DNA of 64,000 bases, taken from the NCBI GenBank assembly GCA_905197665.1, contig CAJJZP010000013.1, positions 12,316-76,315 of the forward strand, written 5' to 3'. Under the pieces are notes generated by a model. That model ran no database searches. It was not told the DNA's origin and was given only the letters and a program-made list of their open reading frames with translations. The stretch is from an uncultured Collinsella sp. GTDB taxonomy: Bacteria > Actinomycetota > Coriobacteriia > Coriobacteriales > Coriobacteriaceae. The translations under genes and the position numbers were made by a program. Numbering within the stretch: position 1 is the first letter of the stretch; every line of letters starts with the position of its first letter. Positions 17,813-26,741 of the stretch are shown piece after piece.

Positions 17813-19204
17813 ATGCAAGCCATCCTTCCCATACTTGAGTTTATCCAATCAATTCTGACCAAGCCAGCGTGGATTATGGGTCTATTCGCTTTTGTGGGCC
17901 TTGTCGCGCTTAAGCGCCCCGCCCACAAGGTGATGACGGGCACCCTGAAGCCCATTCTGGGTTACATCATGCTGTCTGCCGGCGCCGCTGTTGTTCAGGA
18001 GAACCTTGCTCCGCTGGGTACCTTCATCGAGACCGGTTTCCACATCACCGGCGTCGTGCCCAACAACGAGGTCGTCGTTTCGATGGCTCAGAGCGTCCTC
18101 GGCGTTCAGACCATGATGATCCTGATTCTCGGCTATGTCGTGAACATTATCATTGCCCGCTTTACCAAGTTTAAGTACATCTTCCTGACGGGCCATCACA
18201 GCATGTTTATGGCCTGCCTGCTGTCTGCCGTTCTGCAGGCATCTGGCTTCCAGGATGTCCAGCTTGTCATCGTGGGCGGCATGTTCCTGGGCCTCGTGAG
18301 CGCTATGCTTCCCGCCGTTGGTCAGCGTTTCACCGAGAAGGTTACCGATGGCGATGAAATCGCCATGGGCCACTTCGGTTCACTCGCCTATTACATCTCC
18401 GCTGCAGTCGGTACGCTTTTTGCTAAGGACGCCGAGGAGAACAGCACCGAGAAGATCGAGGTTCCCGAGAAGTTCTCCTTCCTGCGCGACACCACCATCT
18501 CCACGGCTCTTACCATGGCCTTCTTCTACCTGGTTACCGCTTTCGCCGCTTACATCGCAGATCCTGCGGTCGTTACCAAGATCGCTGGCGGCGACAACGT
18601 GATTGTCTATGCCCTGACCTGTGCCCTGTCCTTTGCCGTTGGTGTCACCATCGTCTATAACGGCGTTCGTATGATCCTTGCCGACCTGGTCCCGGCTTTC
18701 CAGGGCATCTCCAACAAGCTGATCCCCGGTGCCATCCCCGCCGTCGACTGCGCCGTCTTCTTCCCCTATGCTCCCACCGCCGTCATCCTCGGCTTTGTCG
18801 CTTCCTTTATCGGTGGCGTGGTCGGTATGTTCATCGTGGGCGCTACCCTGGGCATCTTCATCATCCCGGGCATGGTTCCTCACTTCTTCTGCGGTGCTAC
18901 CGCGGGCATCTACGGCAATGCTACCGGCGGTCGCAAGGGCGCAGCTCTTGGCGCTTTCGTCAACGGCCTGCTCATCACCTTTGCCCCGGCCCTGCTCCTG
19001 CCCGTTCTTGACGTCTTTGGCTTCAAGAACACTACGTTCGGCGACTTCGATTTCTCCGTCATTGGTATTACGCTTGGCCGCGCTGCCGAGGCCTTCGGTA
19101 CCACCGGTGTCTACGCGATTCTTGCTGTCCTTCTGATCGTCGCCTTCGTCCCCAACTTCATCCACACCAAGGGTGCTGTGATCAATCACGTTGAGGAAGA
19201 GTAA
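17813..19204 (+). CDS. ulaA: PTS EIIC component, UlaA (ascorbate) family
   Basis: 463 residues from the ATG at 17813, with GAAAGGAAG upstream; an ATG at 17768 would add a charged, non-conserved segment. About 11 hydrophobic segments and the substrate-domain sequence LTGHHSMFMACLLSAVL are those of the UlaA/SgaT permease family. Ascorbate is the type substrate, but no ulaG lactonase or ula epimerase genes are nearby. Together with the aldolases this argues for another substrate, perhaps a hexulose or deoxy-ketose. A strong terminator follows. Confidence 0.85.
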   Translation: MQAILPILEFIQSILTKPAWIMGLFAFVGLVALKRPAHKVMTGTLKPILGYIMLSAGAAVVQENLAPLGTFIETGFHITGVVPNNEVVVSMAQSVLGVQTMMILILGYVVNIIIARFTKFKYIFLTGHHSMFMACLLSAVLQASGFQDVQLVIVGGMFLGLVSAMLPAVGQRFTEKVTDGDEIAMGHFGSLAYYISAAVGTLFAKDAEENSTEKIEVPEKFSFLRDTTISTALTMAFFYLVTAFAAYIADPAVVTKIAGGDNVIVYALTCALSFAVGVTIVYNGVRMILADLVPAFQGISNKLIPGAIPAVDCAVFFPYAPTAVILGFVASFIGGVVGMFIVGATLGIFIIPGMVPHFFCGATAGIYGNATGGRKGAALGAFVNGLLITFAPALLLPVLDVFGFKNTTFGDFDFSVIGITLGRAAEAFGTTGVYAILAVLLIVAFVPNFIHTKGAVINHVEEE

Positions 19205-19262
19205 TCCAGGCATACGTTAAGCCCTAATCGGGCGGAGCTCCGATAACCGGCTCCTACACGGA

Positions 19263-19302
19263 AGCGGTGACGTCTCAAATGAGGCGTCACCGCTTTTTGT
19301 TT
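19263..19302 (+). terminator. Rho-independent terminator of the PTS operon
   Basis: A 14-bp stem, 19263-19276 with 19281-19294 (one G-T pair) and a 4-base loop, followed directly by TTTTGTTTT. Confidence 0.85.
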
Positions 19303-19528
19303 TGGACTGGTTGTGAAAACGCACCGGTGAAGCGCTGTCTCTGCGCCGCGAACGGAATCAACCGCGATGATCAGCAAAAACGTTTTGCCGCTGGGGTGTC
19401 GATATAAAAATGGTAAAACTGCAAAACCGTTCGCCGAGAAGATGAAAACCCGCAGCTCACGCCTTGATAAACGTAGGTAAAGTGTTTAGCAGTTTATCGC
19501 CCATGTGCAAGCGAAAGGAATCAGGCAG
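19303..19528. promoter_or_regulatory. Leader of the second aldolase gene
   Basis: With the terminator this makes a 324-base gene-free stretch. TATAAA at 19403-19408 is a possible -10 without a matching -35. I see no open frame with a ribosome site and no recognisable riboswitch. The second aldolase therefore seems to have its own transcription signal. Confidence 0.3.
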
Positions 19529-20233
19529 ATGGCAATCAAGGTGTTCGCTGACGGTGCAAACCTCGAGGGCATGCTCGACATGTACGAGAACGGCAACGTT
19601 CAGGGTTTCACGACCAACCCGTCCCTTATGAAGAAGGGCGGCGTGACGGATTACCGCGCGTTTGCCAAGGAGGTCCTGGCCCACATCACCGATGTGTCCG
19701 TCTCGTTTGAGGTCTTTGCCGACGACGTCGAGACCATGGAGGTCGAGGCCCGCGAGATCGCTACCTGGGCCGAGAACGTCTACGTCAAGATTCCGTGCGT
19801 GACTACCAAGGGCGAGTCCACCGCCGAGCTGGTGCGCAAGCTTTCGGCCGATGGCATCAAGGTCAACGTCACCACCATCTTTACGCCTACGCAGGTCGAC
19901 GAGATGGTCGAGGCCGTTGATGCCGAGACGCCATCCATCATCTCGCTCTTTGCCGGCCGTATCGCTGACACCGGCGTCGATCCCATTCCGTTTATGACGG
20001 AGTCGGTGAAGAAGGCCGCCGCCAAGCCCAACTGCGAGGTCCTGTGGGCGTCCACGCGTGAGCTTATCAATATTTACCAGGCGGAAGGATGCGGTTGCCA
20101 GATCATCACGGTGCCAAACAGCATCCTGGCCAAGCGTAAGAACATCGGCCGTGACCCGTATGAGGTCTCGCTCGATACCGTGCGCGGTTTTGCCAAGGAT
20201 ATCGCCTCGCTCGGTTTCCATATCCTGCCGTAA
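19529..20233 (+). CDS. fsa: Transaldolase-family protein / fructose-6-phosphate aldolase, copy 2
   Basis: 234 residues from the ATG at 19529 (GAAAGGA upstream). By eye it is roughly three-quarters identical to the copy at 16224, including MAIKVFADGANLEGML, the Schiff-base Lys in YVKIPCVTTKGEST and AGRIADTGVDP. It is outside the PTS operon terminator, so the two isozymes can be expressed separately. Its last codons (TTCCATATCCTGCCGT, 20216-20231) are repeated 156 bases further on, flanking a hairpin cassette that begins right after the stop codon. Confidence 0.85.
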   Translation: MAIKVFADGANLEGMLDMYENGNVQGFTTNPSLMKKGGVTDYRAFAKEVLAHITDVSVSFEVFADDVETMEVEAREIATWAENVYVKIPCVTTKGESTAELVRKLSADGIKVNVTTIFTPTQVDEMVEAVDAETPSIISLFAGRIADTGVDPIPFMTESVKKAAAKPNCEVLWASTRELINIYQAEGCGCQIITVPNSILAKRKNIGRDPYEVSLDTVRGFAKDIASLGFHILP

Positions 20234-20387
20234 CGCGAACGCTGGCTACATCGCGGGTTGTTCGCCCCGGCCTTTCCTTTCCCTATCGCTCACGCGCTTC
20301 GCGAGGGTCGCGCTAGGCAAAGGAAAGGCCGGGGCTGCCGACACGAACTTGCCGGTAGGTTGGTGATAGGCTTCCATATCCTGCCGT
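20216..20387. repeat. Hairpin cassette flanked by 16-bp direct repeats
   Basis: TTCCATATCCTGCCGT occurs at 20216-20231 (end of the aldolase gene) and at 20372-20387. Between them sits a perfect 16-bp inverted repeat, CCCCGGCCTTTCCTTT (20265-20280) against 20319-20334, with a GC-rich 38-base interior containing a smaller hairpin (CGCG-TTCG-CG type). The direct repeats look like a target duplication or the footprint of a recombination event. Confidence 0.7.
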
Positions 20388-20614
20388 GGACAAAGGTACC
20401 CCCGCCTGCGCCGTGCAAAATTGAGAGTATTCAGCAAGGTAAAGGCTTTTACCAGCTGGGTGAAGCATGGAACAGCCCCCGTTTTGGCTCTGATGACGCT
20501 AAAACGGGGGCTGTTTCTTGCTTTTTCGTCTCTGAGGGGCATCCGGAACGGTGGAATATGCAGAATACTCGCGATTTTGCACGTCGCGAGAGGGGGGACC
20601 CTTGCTTTGGCGGT
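20388..20614. terminator. Gene-free stretch with a strong bidirectional hairpin
   Basis: With the cassette above this completes a 381-base gene-free region between the aldolase and the convergent tex gene. AACAGCCCCCGTTTT (20471-20485) pairs perfectly with 20501-20515, a 15-bp stem and 15-base loop with T-rich flanks on both strands. Nothing else recognised. Confidence 0.6.
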
Positions 20615-22762
20615 TTACTTCCTCTGCACCATGGTGAGGGAGATCTTCTTGCGGTCGCGATCGACCTTTTCAACCCACACCTTGACCGTGTCACCGACGC
20701 ACACCACGTCGTTGGGGTGCTTGACGAAGCGGTTGGCCAGCTTGGAGATGTGCACGAGGCCGTCCTGGTGCACGCCCACGTCGACGAAGGCGCCAAAGTC
20801 GACGACGTTGCGCACTGTGCCCTTGAGTTCCATGCCGGGCTCCAGATCGTCGATGGAAAGCGCCGAGCGGCTAAAGACCACCTCGGGCGCGTCGTCGCGC
20901 GGGTCGCGACCGGGCTTCTTGAGCTCGTTGACAATGTCGATGAGCGTTAAGGTGCCGCAGTCCAGGTCGCTTGCCAGCGCCGAGATGCTGCCCAGGCGGC
21001 GCTCGATATCGGGCACGCCGCCGCGGCTGAGCTCGCTTGCCGCAACGCCGGCGTGCTCCAGGACGGCCGTGGCCACCTCGTAGCTTTCGGGGTGGACGCT
21101 TGTCGCGTCGAGCGGGTTCTTGCCGCCGCTGATGCGCAGGAAACCTGCGGCGTTGAGGTACGCCTTGGGTCCCAGCTTGGGGACCTTCTTGAGCTGGCGG
21201 CGATCGGTAAAGGCGCCGTTTTCCTCGCGGTAGGCCACGATGTTTTTGGCTACGCTCGGCGTGATACCAGATACGTAGCCCAGCAGGCTCGCGCTCGCGG
21301 TGTTGACGTCGACGCCCACGCGGTTGACGACGTCTTCCACCACGTGGCCCAGGGTGCGCGAAAGCTCGGCCTGGTCAAGGTCGTGCTGGTACTGGCCAAC
21401 GCCGATAGACTGGGGCGGAATCTTGACGAGTTCTGCCAGCGGATCTTGCAGGCGGCGGCCCAGGCTCATGGCGCCACGTACGGTGACGTCCAGGTCAGGA
21501 TATTCCTGGCTCGCGAGTTCGGAGGCGGAGTACACCGATGCGCCGGCCTCGTTGACGATGGTGTATCGCAGCCCGGGCGCCTGCTCGGCAATGAACTCCG
21601 AGACGACTTCCTCGGTCTCGCGGCTGGCGGTGCCGTTGCCGATGACGATGGTGTTGACGCCGTCTTTCTTGACGAGGCGGGCGAGCTCGCGCTTGGTGCC
21701 GGCGACGTCGTGGCGCGGCTTGGTGGGATAGACCACGCCGTGGTCGAGCAGCTTGCCGGTCTCGTCCATGACGGCGACTTTGCAGCCGGTGCGGTAGCCC
21801 GGATCGAGCGCGAGCACGCGGGCGCCGCGCACGGGGCGGGCCGAGAGCAGGCCCTCGAGATTCTTAGCAAAGACGTTGATGGCCTCGGTTTGGGCGCGAA
21901 CGGTGAGCTTGGCACGGGCCTCGCGCTCAAGGGAGGGCGCCATGAGGCGCTTGTAGCCGTCGGCGATGGCGGCATCGAAGACGGGGGCGAAGACACCCTG
22001 GCGTCGGGGCCAACGGCTACCGAGGCGTGCCGTGGCGGCGGCGCCGTCGACGTTGACGCGTACGCGGAGCTTGCCCTCGCGCTCGCCGCGGTCGATGGCA
22101 AGGATGCGGTGGTTGGGGATCTTGCGCACGGGTTCGTCGTAGTTGTAGTAGGGCTCGTAGGGGGTCTTCTCGGCGGGGTCGGTGGCCTCAACGACGATGT
22201 CGGCGGTGTTTTGCGTAAAGGCGCGCAGGTCGGCGACGTTCTCGGGGTCCTCGGCCACCGTCTCGGCCACGATGTCCGCCGCACCGGCGAGCGCCTTTTC
22301 GGGCGTGTCGAAGCCGGCCTGTTCGTTGACGTATGCCGCGGCGGCGTCGAGCGCGCTGCCCTTGGCCGAAGCCTGCATGATGATCATATTGGCGAGCGGC
22401 TCCAGGCCTGCCTCGCGGGCCTTCTGCGCACGGGTCATGCGCTTTTTGCGATAGGGCTTGTAGAGGTCCTCGACGCGCTGGAGCTGCGTGGCCTCGCGAA
22501 TCTGCTGCTCGAGCTCGGGCGTGAGCTTGCCCTGCGCGTCGATGAGCAGGATGACGTCCTCTTTGCGCTGCTCAAGATTGCGCAGGTAGGACAGGCGCTC
22601 GTCGAGCGCACGCAGGGCGACGTCATCCATGCCGCCGGTGGCCTCTTTACGGTAGCGCGAGATAAAGGGGATGGTATTGCCCTCGTCGATGAGCTTGACG
22701 GCCGCCTCGACGTTGGCGGCCTTAAGGTTGAGCTCGTGGGCGAGCTGCGCGATAAGATCCAT
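20615..22762 (-). CDS. tex: RNA-binding transcription accessory protein Tex
   Basis: 715 residues starting at the ATG at 22762 (AAGGAG upstream); the longer frame has no start site. Tex order: N-terminal helical domain (IPFISRYRKEATGGMDD), YqgF-like RNase H fold (RVLALDPGYRTGCKVAVMDETG), helix-hairpin-helix region (VNTASASLLGYVSGITPSVAKNIV) and a C-terminal S1 domain (GMELKGTVRNVVDFGAFVDVGVHQDGLVHIS). Tex is a conserved cytoplasmic nucleic-acid-binding protein linked to transcription and RNA turnover. Monocistronic. Confidence 0.93.
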   Translation of the reverse strand: MDLIAQLAHELNLKAANVEAAVKLIDEGNTIPFISRYRKEATGGMDDVALRALDERLSYLRNLEQRKEDVILLIDAQGKLTPELEQQIREATQLQRVEDLYKPYRKKRMTRAQKAREAGLEPLANMIIMQASAKGSALDAAAAYVNEQAGFDTPEKALAGAADIVAETVAEDPENVADLRAFTQNTADIVVEATDPAEKTPYEPYYNYDEPVRKIPNHRILAIDRGEREGKLRVRVNVDGAAATARLGSRWPRRQGVFAPVFDAAIADGYKRLMAPSLEREARAKLTVRAQTEAINVFAKNLEGLLSARPVRGARVLALDPGYRTGCKVAVMDETGKLLDHGVVYPTKPRHDVAGTKRELARLVKKDGVNTIVIGNGTASRETEEVVSEFIAEQAPGLRYTIVNEAGASVYSASELASQEYPDLDVTVRGAMSLGRRLQDPLAELVKIPPQSIGVGQYQHDLDQAELSRTLGHVVEDVVNRVGVDVNTASASLLGYVSGITPSVAKNIVAYREENGAFTDRRQLKKVPKLGPKAYLNAAGFLRISGGKNPLDATSVHPESYEVATAVLEHAGVAASELSRGGVPDIERRLGSISALASDLDCGTLTLIDIVNELKKPGRDPRDDAPEVVFSRSALSIDDLEPGMELKGTVRNVVDFGAFVDVGVHQDGLVHISKLANRFVKHPNDVVCVGDTVKVWVEKVDRDRKKISLTMVQRK

Positions 22763-22855
22763 GGAACTCCTTGCGTTTATGGTGCATTTGCAGCACAGAG
22801 CCACCAAGGATACCACCCGTCCCAAAAGACTGTTTTGGGGCCGCGTCACAAAAAC

Positions 22856-22993
22856 GGCCTATCTACTACGTTTTACCCGTAGGGGCTGACCATGCCCTTG
22901 TTTTCCGAAGATCGGCAACCCGTCTACCTGCGGTTTTTATTTCGCGAAATTCGGTATGGTTGAGGGTGATCGGTTAAACGTAGTAGATAGGCC
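22856..22993. repeat. Inverted-repeat element, family 3 copy 1
   Basis: A perfect 18-bp inverted repeat, GGCCTATCTACTACGTTT (22856-22873) against 22976-22993, encloses about 100 bases. The right half (22922-22993) matches 32352-32423 at about 56 of 72 positions without gaps, including GGTTAAACGTAGTA. Confidence 0.8.
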
Positions 22994-23069
22994 CATTTCG
23001 TGGCGAACGAACCAAGCCGAGGTGCAAAAAGGCCCCCCGTCTCAGAAAATCATTGGAAACGTAGCAAAA

Positions 23070-23101
23070 TGCCCCGCGGGCAGGAGGCTGCTCGCGGGGC
23101 A
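23070..23101 (-). terminator. Terminator downstream of the MocA-type oxidoreductase gene
   Basis: TGCCCCGCG (23070-23078) pairs with CGCGGGGCA (23093-23101). Read on the minus strand the stem is followed by TTTTGC, consistent with an intrinsic terminator 73 bases past the stop. Confidence 0.6.
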
Positions 23102-23173
23102 AAGAAGAGGGGCTTATTTGTGGCGGACCGAGGGACTCGGCATGGGGTTTCTGCCGCGGCCGCTCTCAAGGCA

Positions 23174-24214
23174 TTACAGCTCGACGAGCTGGCCGGTCTC
23201 GGCGGCCTCCTTGATGGCGTTGAGAAGCGTGAGCGTCTTGACGTTGTCGGCGGGGGTCACGACGGGCTCAACCTCACGGCGGACAACCTTCACAAAGTGC
23301 TTGAGCTGCATCTTGTGCGGCAGCGCCGGGTCCACGGCCGGAATCTCCATCTGCAGCGGCTTGTGCCAGTTGGAGGCGCCGTCGTAGGAGAACTGGTGCA
23401 GGCGGGGCAGCGAAAGGGCGCCCAAGGTTCCGCCAATAAAGTAGGCATCGGCGTCGAAGGGGCGGTACTGCGGGTCCTCGCGAGCGGTGGCCTCCCAGTT
23501 CCAGGGGCTGGCGGTGGCATCGGAGATGGTCATGCTCGCGAGCGCGCCATCGGCAAAACGGACGTTGACCACAGCGGAGTCCTCGGTCTCAAAACCGCGG
23601 GCGGCGCTGGACTGCATGCCCTGGACGGCGACGGGCTCGCCCAGCAGGTAACGGAGCAGGTCGACGTCGTGCACCAGGTTGACCAGGATCGGGCCGGCAC
23701 CCTTTTTGCGGCGCCACTCGACATCAAAGTACCCGTCATTCTTATAGATCATGTAGTGGAAACTCGACACGGTGAGCTTGCCCAGCTCACCGGACTCGAT
23801 GATCTCCTTGGCCTTGTTGACGAAGGGGTTGTGGCGACGGTGCTGGCCCACGAGCACGGGCACGCCGGCGGTCTCGGCCTCGGCGGCGAAGGCCTGGGCA
23901 TCCTCGAGGTCGTTGGAGATTGGCTTTTCGACCAGCGGCACGATGTTGCGCTTCACGGCCTCGCGGGCAACGCCCAGATGCAGGTCGTTGGGGGTGGCGA
24001 TGATGACGGCCTCGGGCTTGACCTCGTCCATCATCTGGGCGGGATCGGTGTAAAACGGCACGCCAGCGGCCTCGGCCGTGGCACGGGCGCCCTCAAAGGC
24101 GTCGGCGATGGCGACGAGCTCGGCTTCGGGCTCCTCGGTGACAAAGCGGATGTGGTTGCGGCCCATGGCACCGGCGCCGATAACGGCAATGCGGACGGGG
24201 TTGAGCTCAGACAT
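23174..24214 (-). CDS. Gfo/Idh/MocA-family NAD(P)-dependent oxidoreductase
   Basis: 346 residues; AAGGAG precedes the start. N-terminal Rossmann motif VRIAVIGAGAMGRNH (residues 7-21) and the family EKPISND signature near residue 120; the C-terminal domain begins around 130 with GQHRRHNPFVNKAKE. These enzymes oxidise or reduce inositols, sugars and related polyols. Downstream of the OFA transporter and SDR genes on the same strand, so probably a catabolic set under the divergent LysR regulator. A palindromic repeat lies in the 67-base gap before it. Substrate unknown. Confidence 0.87.
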   Translation of the reverse strand: MSELNPVRIAVIGAGAMGRNHIRFVTEEPEAELVAIADAFEGARATAEAAGVPFYTDPAQMMDEVKPEAVIIATPNDLHLGVAREAVKRNIVPLVEKPISNDLEDAQAFAAEAETAGVPVLVGQHRRHNPFVNKAKEIIESGELGKLTVSSFHYMIYKNDGYFDVEWRRKKGAGPILVNLVHDVDLLRYLLGEPVAVQGMQSSAARGFETEDSAVVNVRFADGALASMTISDATASPWNWEATAREDPQYRPFDADAYFIGGTLGALSLPRLHQFSYDGASNWHKPLQMEIPAVDPALPHKMQLKHFVKVVRREVEPVVTPADNVKTLTLLNAIKEAAETGQLVEL

Positions 24215-24240
24215 TTCGACTCCTTAATGCTGGTGGCTTG

Positions 24241-24273
24241 GAATGTGACAAAGGGACAGCCCCTTTGTCACAT
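24241..24273. repeat. ACAAAGGG palindrome, copy 2
   Basis: Left arm GAATGTGACAAAGGG (24241-24255), loop ACAGC, right arm CCCTTTGTCACAT (24261-24273); 13 bp paired. It sits inside the operon, between the transporter and oxidoreductase genes, where it might process or partially stop the transcript. Confidence 0.9.
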
Positions 24274-24281
24274 CGGTATAA

Positions 24282-25538
24282 CTAGGCGGACTTCTTCTTG
24301 CTGTCGGAGACCATCATGTAGACGGTGAGTACGACGGCGATGACGGCAATCACGATGGCGCCGTAGAAGGACTGCTGGTAGGCGGCGCTGCCGGCCTCGG
24401 CGTGATACAGCACGGCGGTGATGGGCTGGCTGATCCAGGTAGAAGCGGCGTAGCCCAAAAACATGATGCCGTAGTTGACGCCGATGTTGCTGGTGCCAAA
24501 GGCGCCACCGGTGAGCGGCGGGTAGATGACGAGCAGGGCGCCAAAGCTAAAGCCGAGCAGGGCGAGCGCCACAAAGAACATGCTCTGCGTAAAGCTCATC
24601 GACATGATGACGAGCGCGACGATGGTCACGACAAGGCTGATGAGCAGCGACTTGTAGGCGCCGAGCTTGTCGATGATCTGGCCAAAGGACAGACGGCCGA
24701 CCAGGTTGGCGCAGGTGTTGACGGAGACCACCACACCGCCGAGGGCGATGGCCGCGGCGCTCGTGGGGTCGGTGAAGAGCTGGACGGCGGCGATGGAGGC
24801 AACCTTGCCAACGAGCAGGGTGCCCGCGGTGGCGGCAAAGGCGAAGGTGACGATAAGGACCCAGAAGCGCGGGGTTTTGACCATCTCGCCCGGGGTGAGG
24901 TCACCGAAGGTGCCGGCGTGCGCGCCGCCCTTGGGGGCCTCGAAGCCCTCGGGCAGCCAGCCGGCCTCGGGGGCCTTCAGGAACAGGGCGGAGGCAGCGA
25001 TCGTCACAAAGAAGATGACGCCGAGTGCCTTGAGGGCGCCAAAGATGCCCAGGCTCGGGATGAGCAGTGAGGCGAGCACCGGGGACAGCAAGGCGGGGCC
25101 GGCGGTCGAAGCGGCCAGGGTGATGCCGGAGGCGAGGCCCTTCTTGTCGATGAACCACTTTTGGCCGGTGGTGAGCGCGGGGTTGTAGCCCAGGCCGTTG
25201 CCGATGGCGGCGACGAGCGAGAACCACAGGTAGAACTGCCACGGCTCGGTGACGGTGCCGGACATGAACCAGCCCACGCCGTAGCACACGGCGGCGGCGA
25301 TCACGACGTTGCGGGGGCCGATCTTGTCGGAGATACGGCCGGCGAAGATGCCCGTCACGGCCATGATGGTCTGGAAGACCGGGAAAGCCCAGGTAAGTGC
25401 GCTGGACCACTCGGGGTAGACGGCGAGCAGGTTCTTGGACACGACGGAGTACAGCGCGATGGAACTGATGAAGAACATGGTGACGCACGCGGCGGAAAGC
25501 ACGACGGCGCGACCCTTGTTGGAGTTGGTGGAAGCCAT
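24282..25538 (-). CDS. OFA-family MFS transporter
   Basis: 418 residues with 12 predicted membrane segments. The first loop GRISDKIGPRNV (about residues 62-73) is the MFS motif A, and SFGQIIDKLGAYKSLL is its repeat in the second half. Overall it resembles the oxalate/formate-antiporter (OFA) subfamily, which carries small organic acids. It lies between an SDR and a MocA-type dehydrogenase on the same strand, so it probably imports their substrate. Lys-rich C-terminus DSKKKSA. Confidence 0.82.
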   Translation of the reverse strand: MASTNSNKGRAVVLSAACVTMFFISSIALYSVVSKNLLAVYPEWSSALTWAFPVFQTIMAVTGIFAGRISDKIGPRNVVIAAAVCYGVGWFMSGTVTEPWQFYLWFSLVAAIGNGLGYNPALTTGQKWFIDKKGLASGITLAASTAGPALLSPVLASLLIPSLGIFGALKALGVIFFVTIAASALFLKAPEAGWLPEGFEAPKGGAHAGTFGDLTPGEMVKTPRFWVLIVTFAFAATAGTLLVGKVASIAAVQLFTDPTSAAAIALGGVVVSVNTCANLVGRLSFGQIIDKLGAYKSLLISLVVTIVALVIMSMSFTQSMFFVALALLGFSFGALLVIYPPLTGGAFGTSNIGVNYGIMFLGYAASTWISQPITAVLYHAEAGSAAYQQSFYGAIVIAVIAVVLTVYMMVSDSKKKSA

Positions 25539-25626
25539 GGGACTCTTTCTAATCGATGCGGGGGGGGGAGGGGAGGGGCAAACGCCGCTGAGGTGCTTGC
25601 CCCGCGCCCCTTTCTACCGGGCTTGT

Positions 25627-26508
25627 TTACTGGTCAGTCGGCTTTGCGACGCCGGACTCGTCGGACCAAAGCTCGACACCCTTGTTCTTGAGGTAGTTGT
25701 CGGCATAAGCGCGACGGCCGCCGGGCTTGGCGGTGAGGTCACCCATCATGTTGGAGAAGCCGCCGTCGACCTTGATGGCGTCGCCGGTGGTAAAGTCCGA
25801 GCGCTTGGACGCCAGGAACATGACGGCGTTGGCGATATCGCTGACCTCGCCGATGCGGCGCGTGGCGATCAGGCGGCTGCGGCTCTTCTCGACCTCGGGG
25901 TCGGCGTAAAAGCTTGCCGACATGGGGGTCTTGACGAAGCAGGGCTCGACGCAGTTGGAGCGCACGCCGTAAGGGCCCCACTCGGCAGCGAGCATCTTGG
26001 ACATCATGTTGACGCCCGCCTTGGTGGAGCTGTACACGCCCGAGAACGTCTCGGGGGAGTGGCTGGCGACGGTCGAGATGTGCACCAGGCGGCCCTGGCC
26101 GGCCTTGATCATCTCGCGACCAAAGCGCTGCGAAGTGATGAAGTAGCCGGTGAGGTTGACGTTGATGACCTCGTTCCAGTCGGAGAGCGGCAGGTCCTCC
26201 ATGGCTGCGAAGCGCAGGATGCCGGCGGTGTTGACGAGGACGTCGACGCGGCCGAAGTTGGCGATGGTGGCGTCGACGGCGGCCTGAACCTCGGCCTCAT
26301 CGGTGGCGTTCATCTTGTAGCCCTCGGCGTGGATGCCAAACTCGGCAGCGAGGTCGGCGGCAGCGGCCTTGACCTTCTTCTCGTCCAGGTCGAGCAGGAC
26401 GACGTTGGCGCCATTGCGGGCGAACTCGCGGCAAATCTCGACGCCCATGCCGCCGAGCGCGCCGGTCACGGCGCAAACATCGCCCTCGAGCTTAAGCCAA
26501 TTGCTCAT
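25627..26508 (-). CDS. SDR-family oxidoreductase
   Basis: 293 residues; AAGGGAAG upstream of the start. Classical short-chain dehydrogenase: cofactor motif TGALGGMG (residues 15-22), LVNTAG in place of NNAG (about 88), catalytic Ser in HISTVASHS and YSSTKAG supplying Tyr and Lys. D41-L-D at the end of strand 2 (VVLLDLDEKKV) favours NAD(H). The C-terminal 40 residues run past the usual 250-residue core. First gene of the minus-strand cluster, facing the LysR gene. Confidence 0.87.
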   Translation of the reverse strand: MSNWLKLEGDVCAVTGALGGMGVEICREFARNGANVVLLDLDEKKVKAAAADLAAEFGIHAEGYKMNATDEAEVQAAVDATIANFGRVDVLVNTAGILRFAAMEDLPLSDWNEVINVNLTGYFITSQRFGREMIKAGQGRLVHISTVASHSPETFSGVYSSTKAGVNMMSKMLAAEWGPYGVRSNCVEPCFVKTPMSASFYADPEVEKSRSRLIATRRIGEVSDIANAVMFLASKRSDFTTGDAIKVDGGFSNMMGDLTAKPGGRRAYADNYLKNKGVELWSDESGVAKPTDQ

Positions 26509-26741
26509 AGGAACTTCCCTTCTTGTGCCTCCCGGTGGGTCGCTCCCATTAACCGACCCACGTGGTTTTCGCTGGTTATCGTATGCTTAGCGTTCGCGCA
26601 GGTGAATTGCATATTTGTTAGAATGACGTTAACCGTAGGTTTACACTGTACATTGAGGTTTGTTCTCAATTGAGCGCGTGACCTGCGAAAACGACCCCCT
26701 GCGGTGCTGTGGGCCCGCGCGTGCGAAAACGGGAGATTGAC
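26509..26741. promoter_or_regulatory. Divergent control region between SDR and LysR genes
   Basis: 233 bases. GTTAACCGTAGGTTTACAC and TTCTCAATTGAG (a palindrome near 26663-26674) are possible LysR-type sites, a guess from position and symmetry only. Confidence 0.3.

Larger units (their letters stand above)
22763..23173. other. 411-base gene-free stretch
   Basis: Holds the tex start region, the inverted-repeat element at 22856-22993, and near 23070-23101 a hairpin suited to terminate the minus-strand MocA gene. I find no coding sequence with a usable start. Confidence 0.5.

Noticed and set aside
21053..22882. 609-codon open frame antisense to tex
   Set aside because: Same cause: low-complexity Gly/Val/Asp-rich translation, no start site, fully inside tex.
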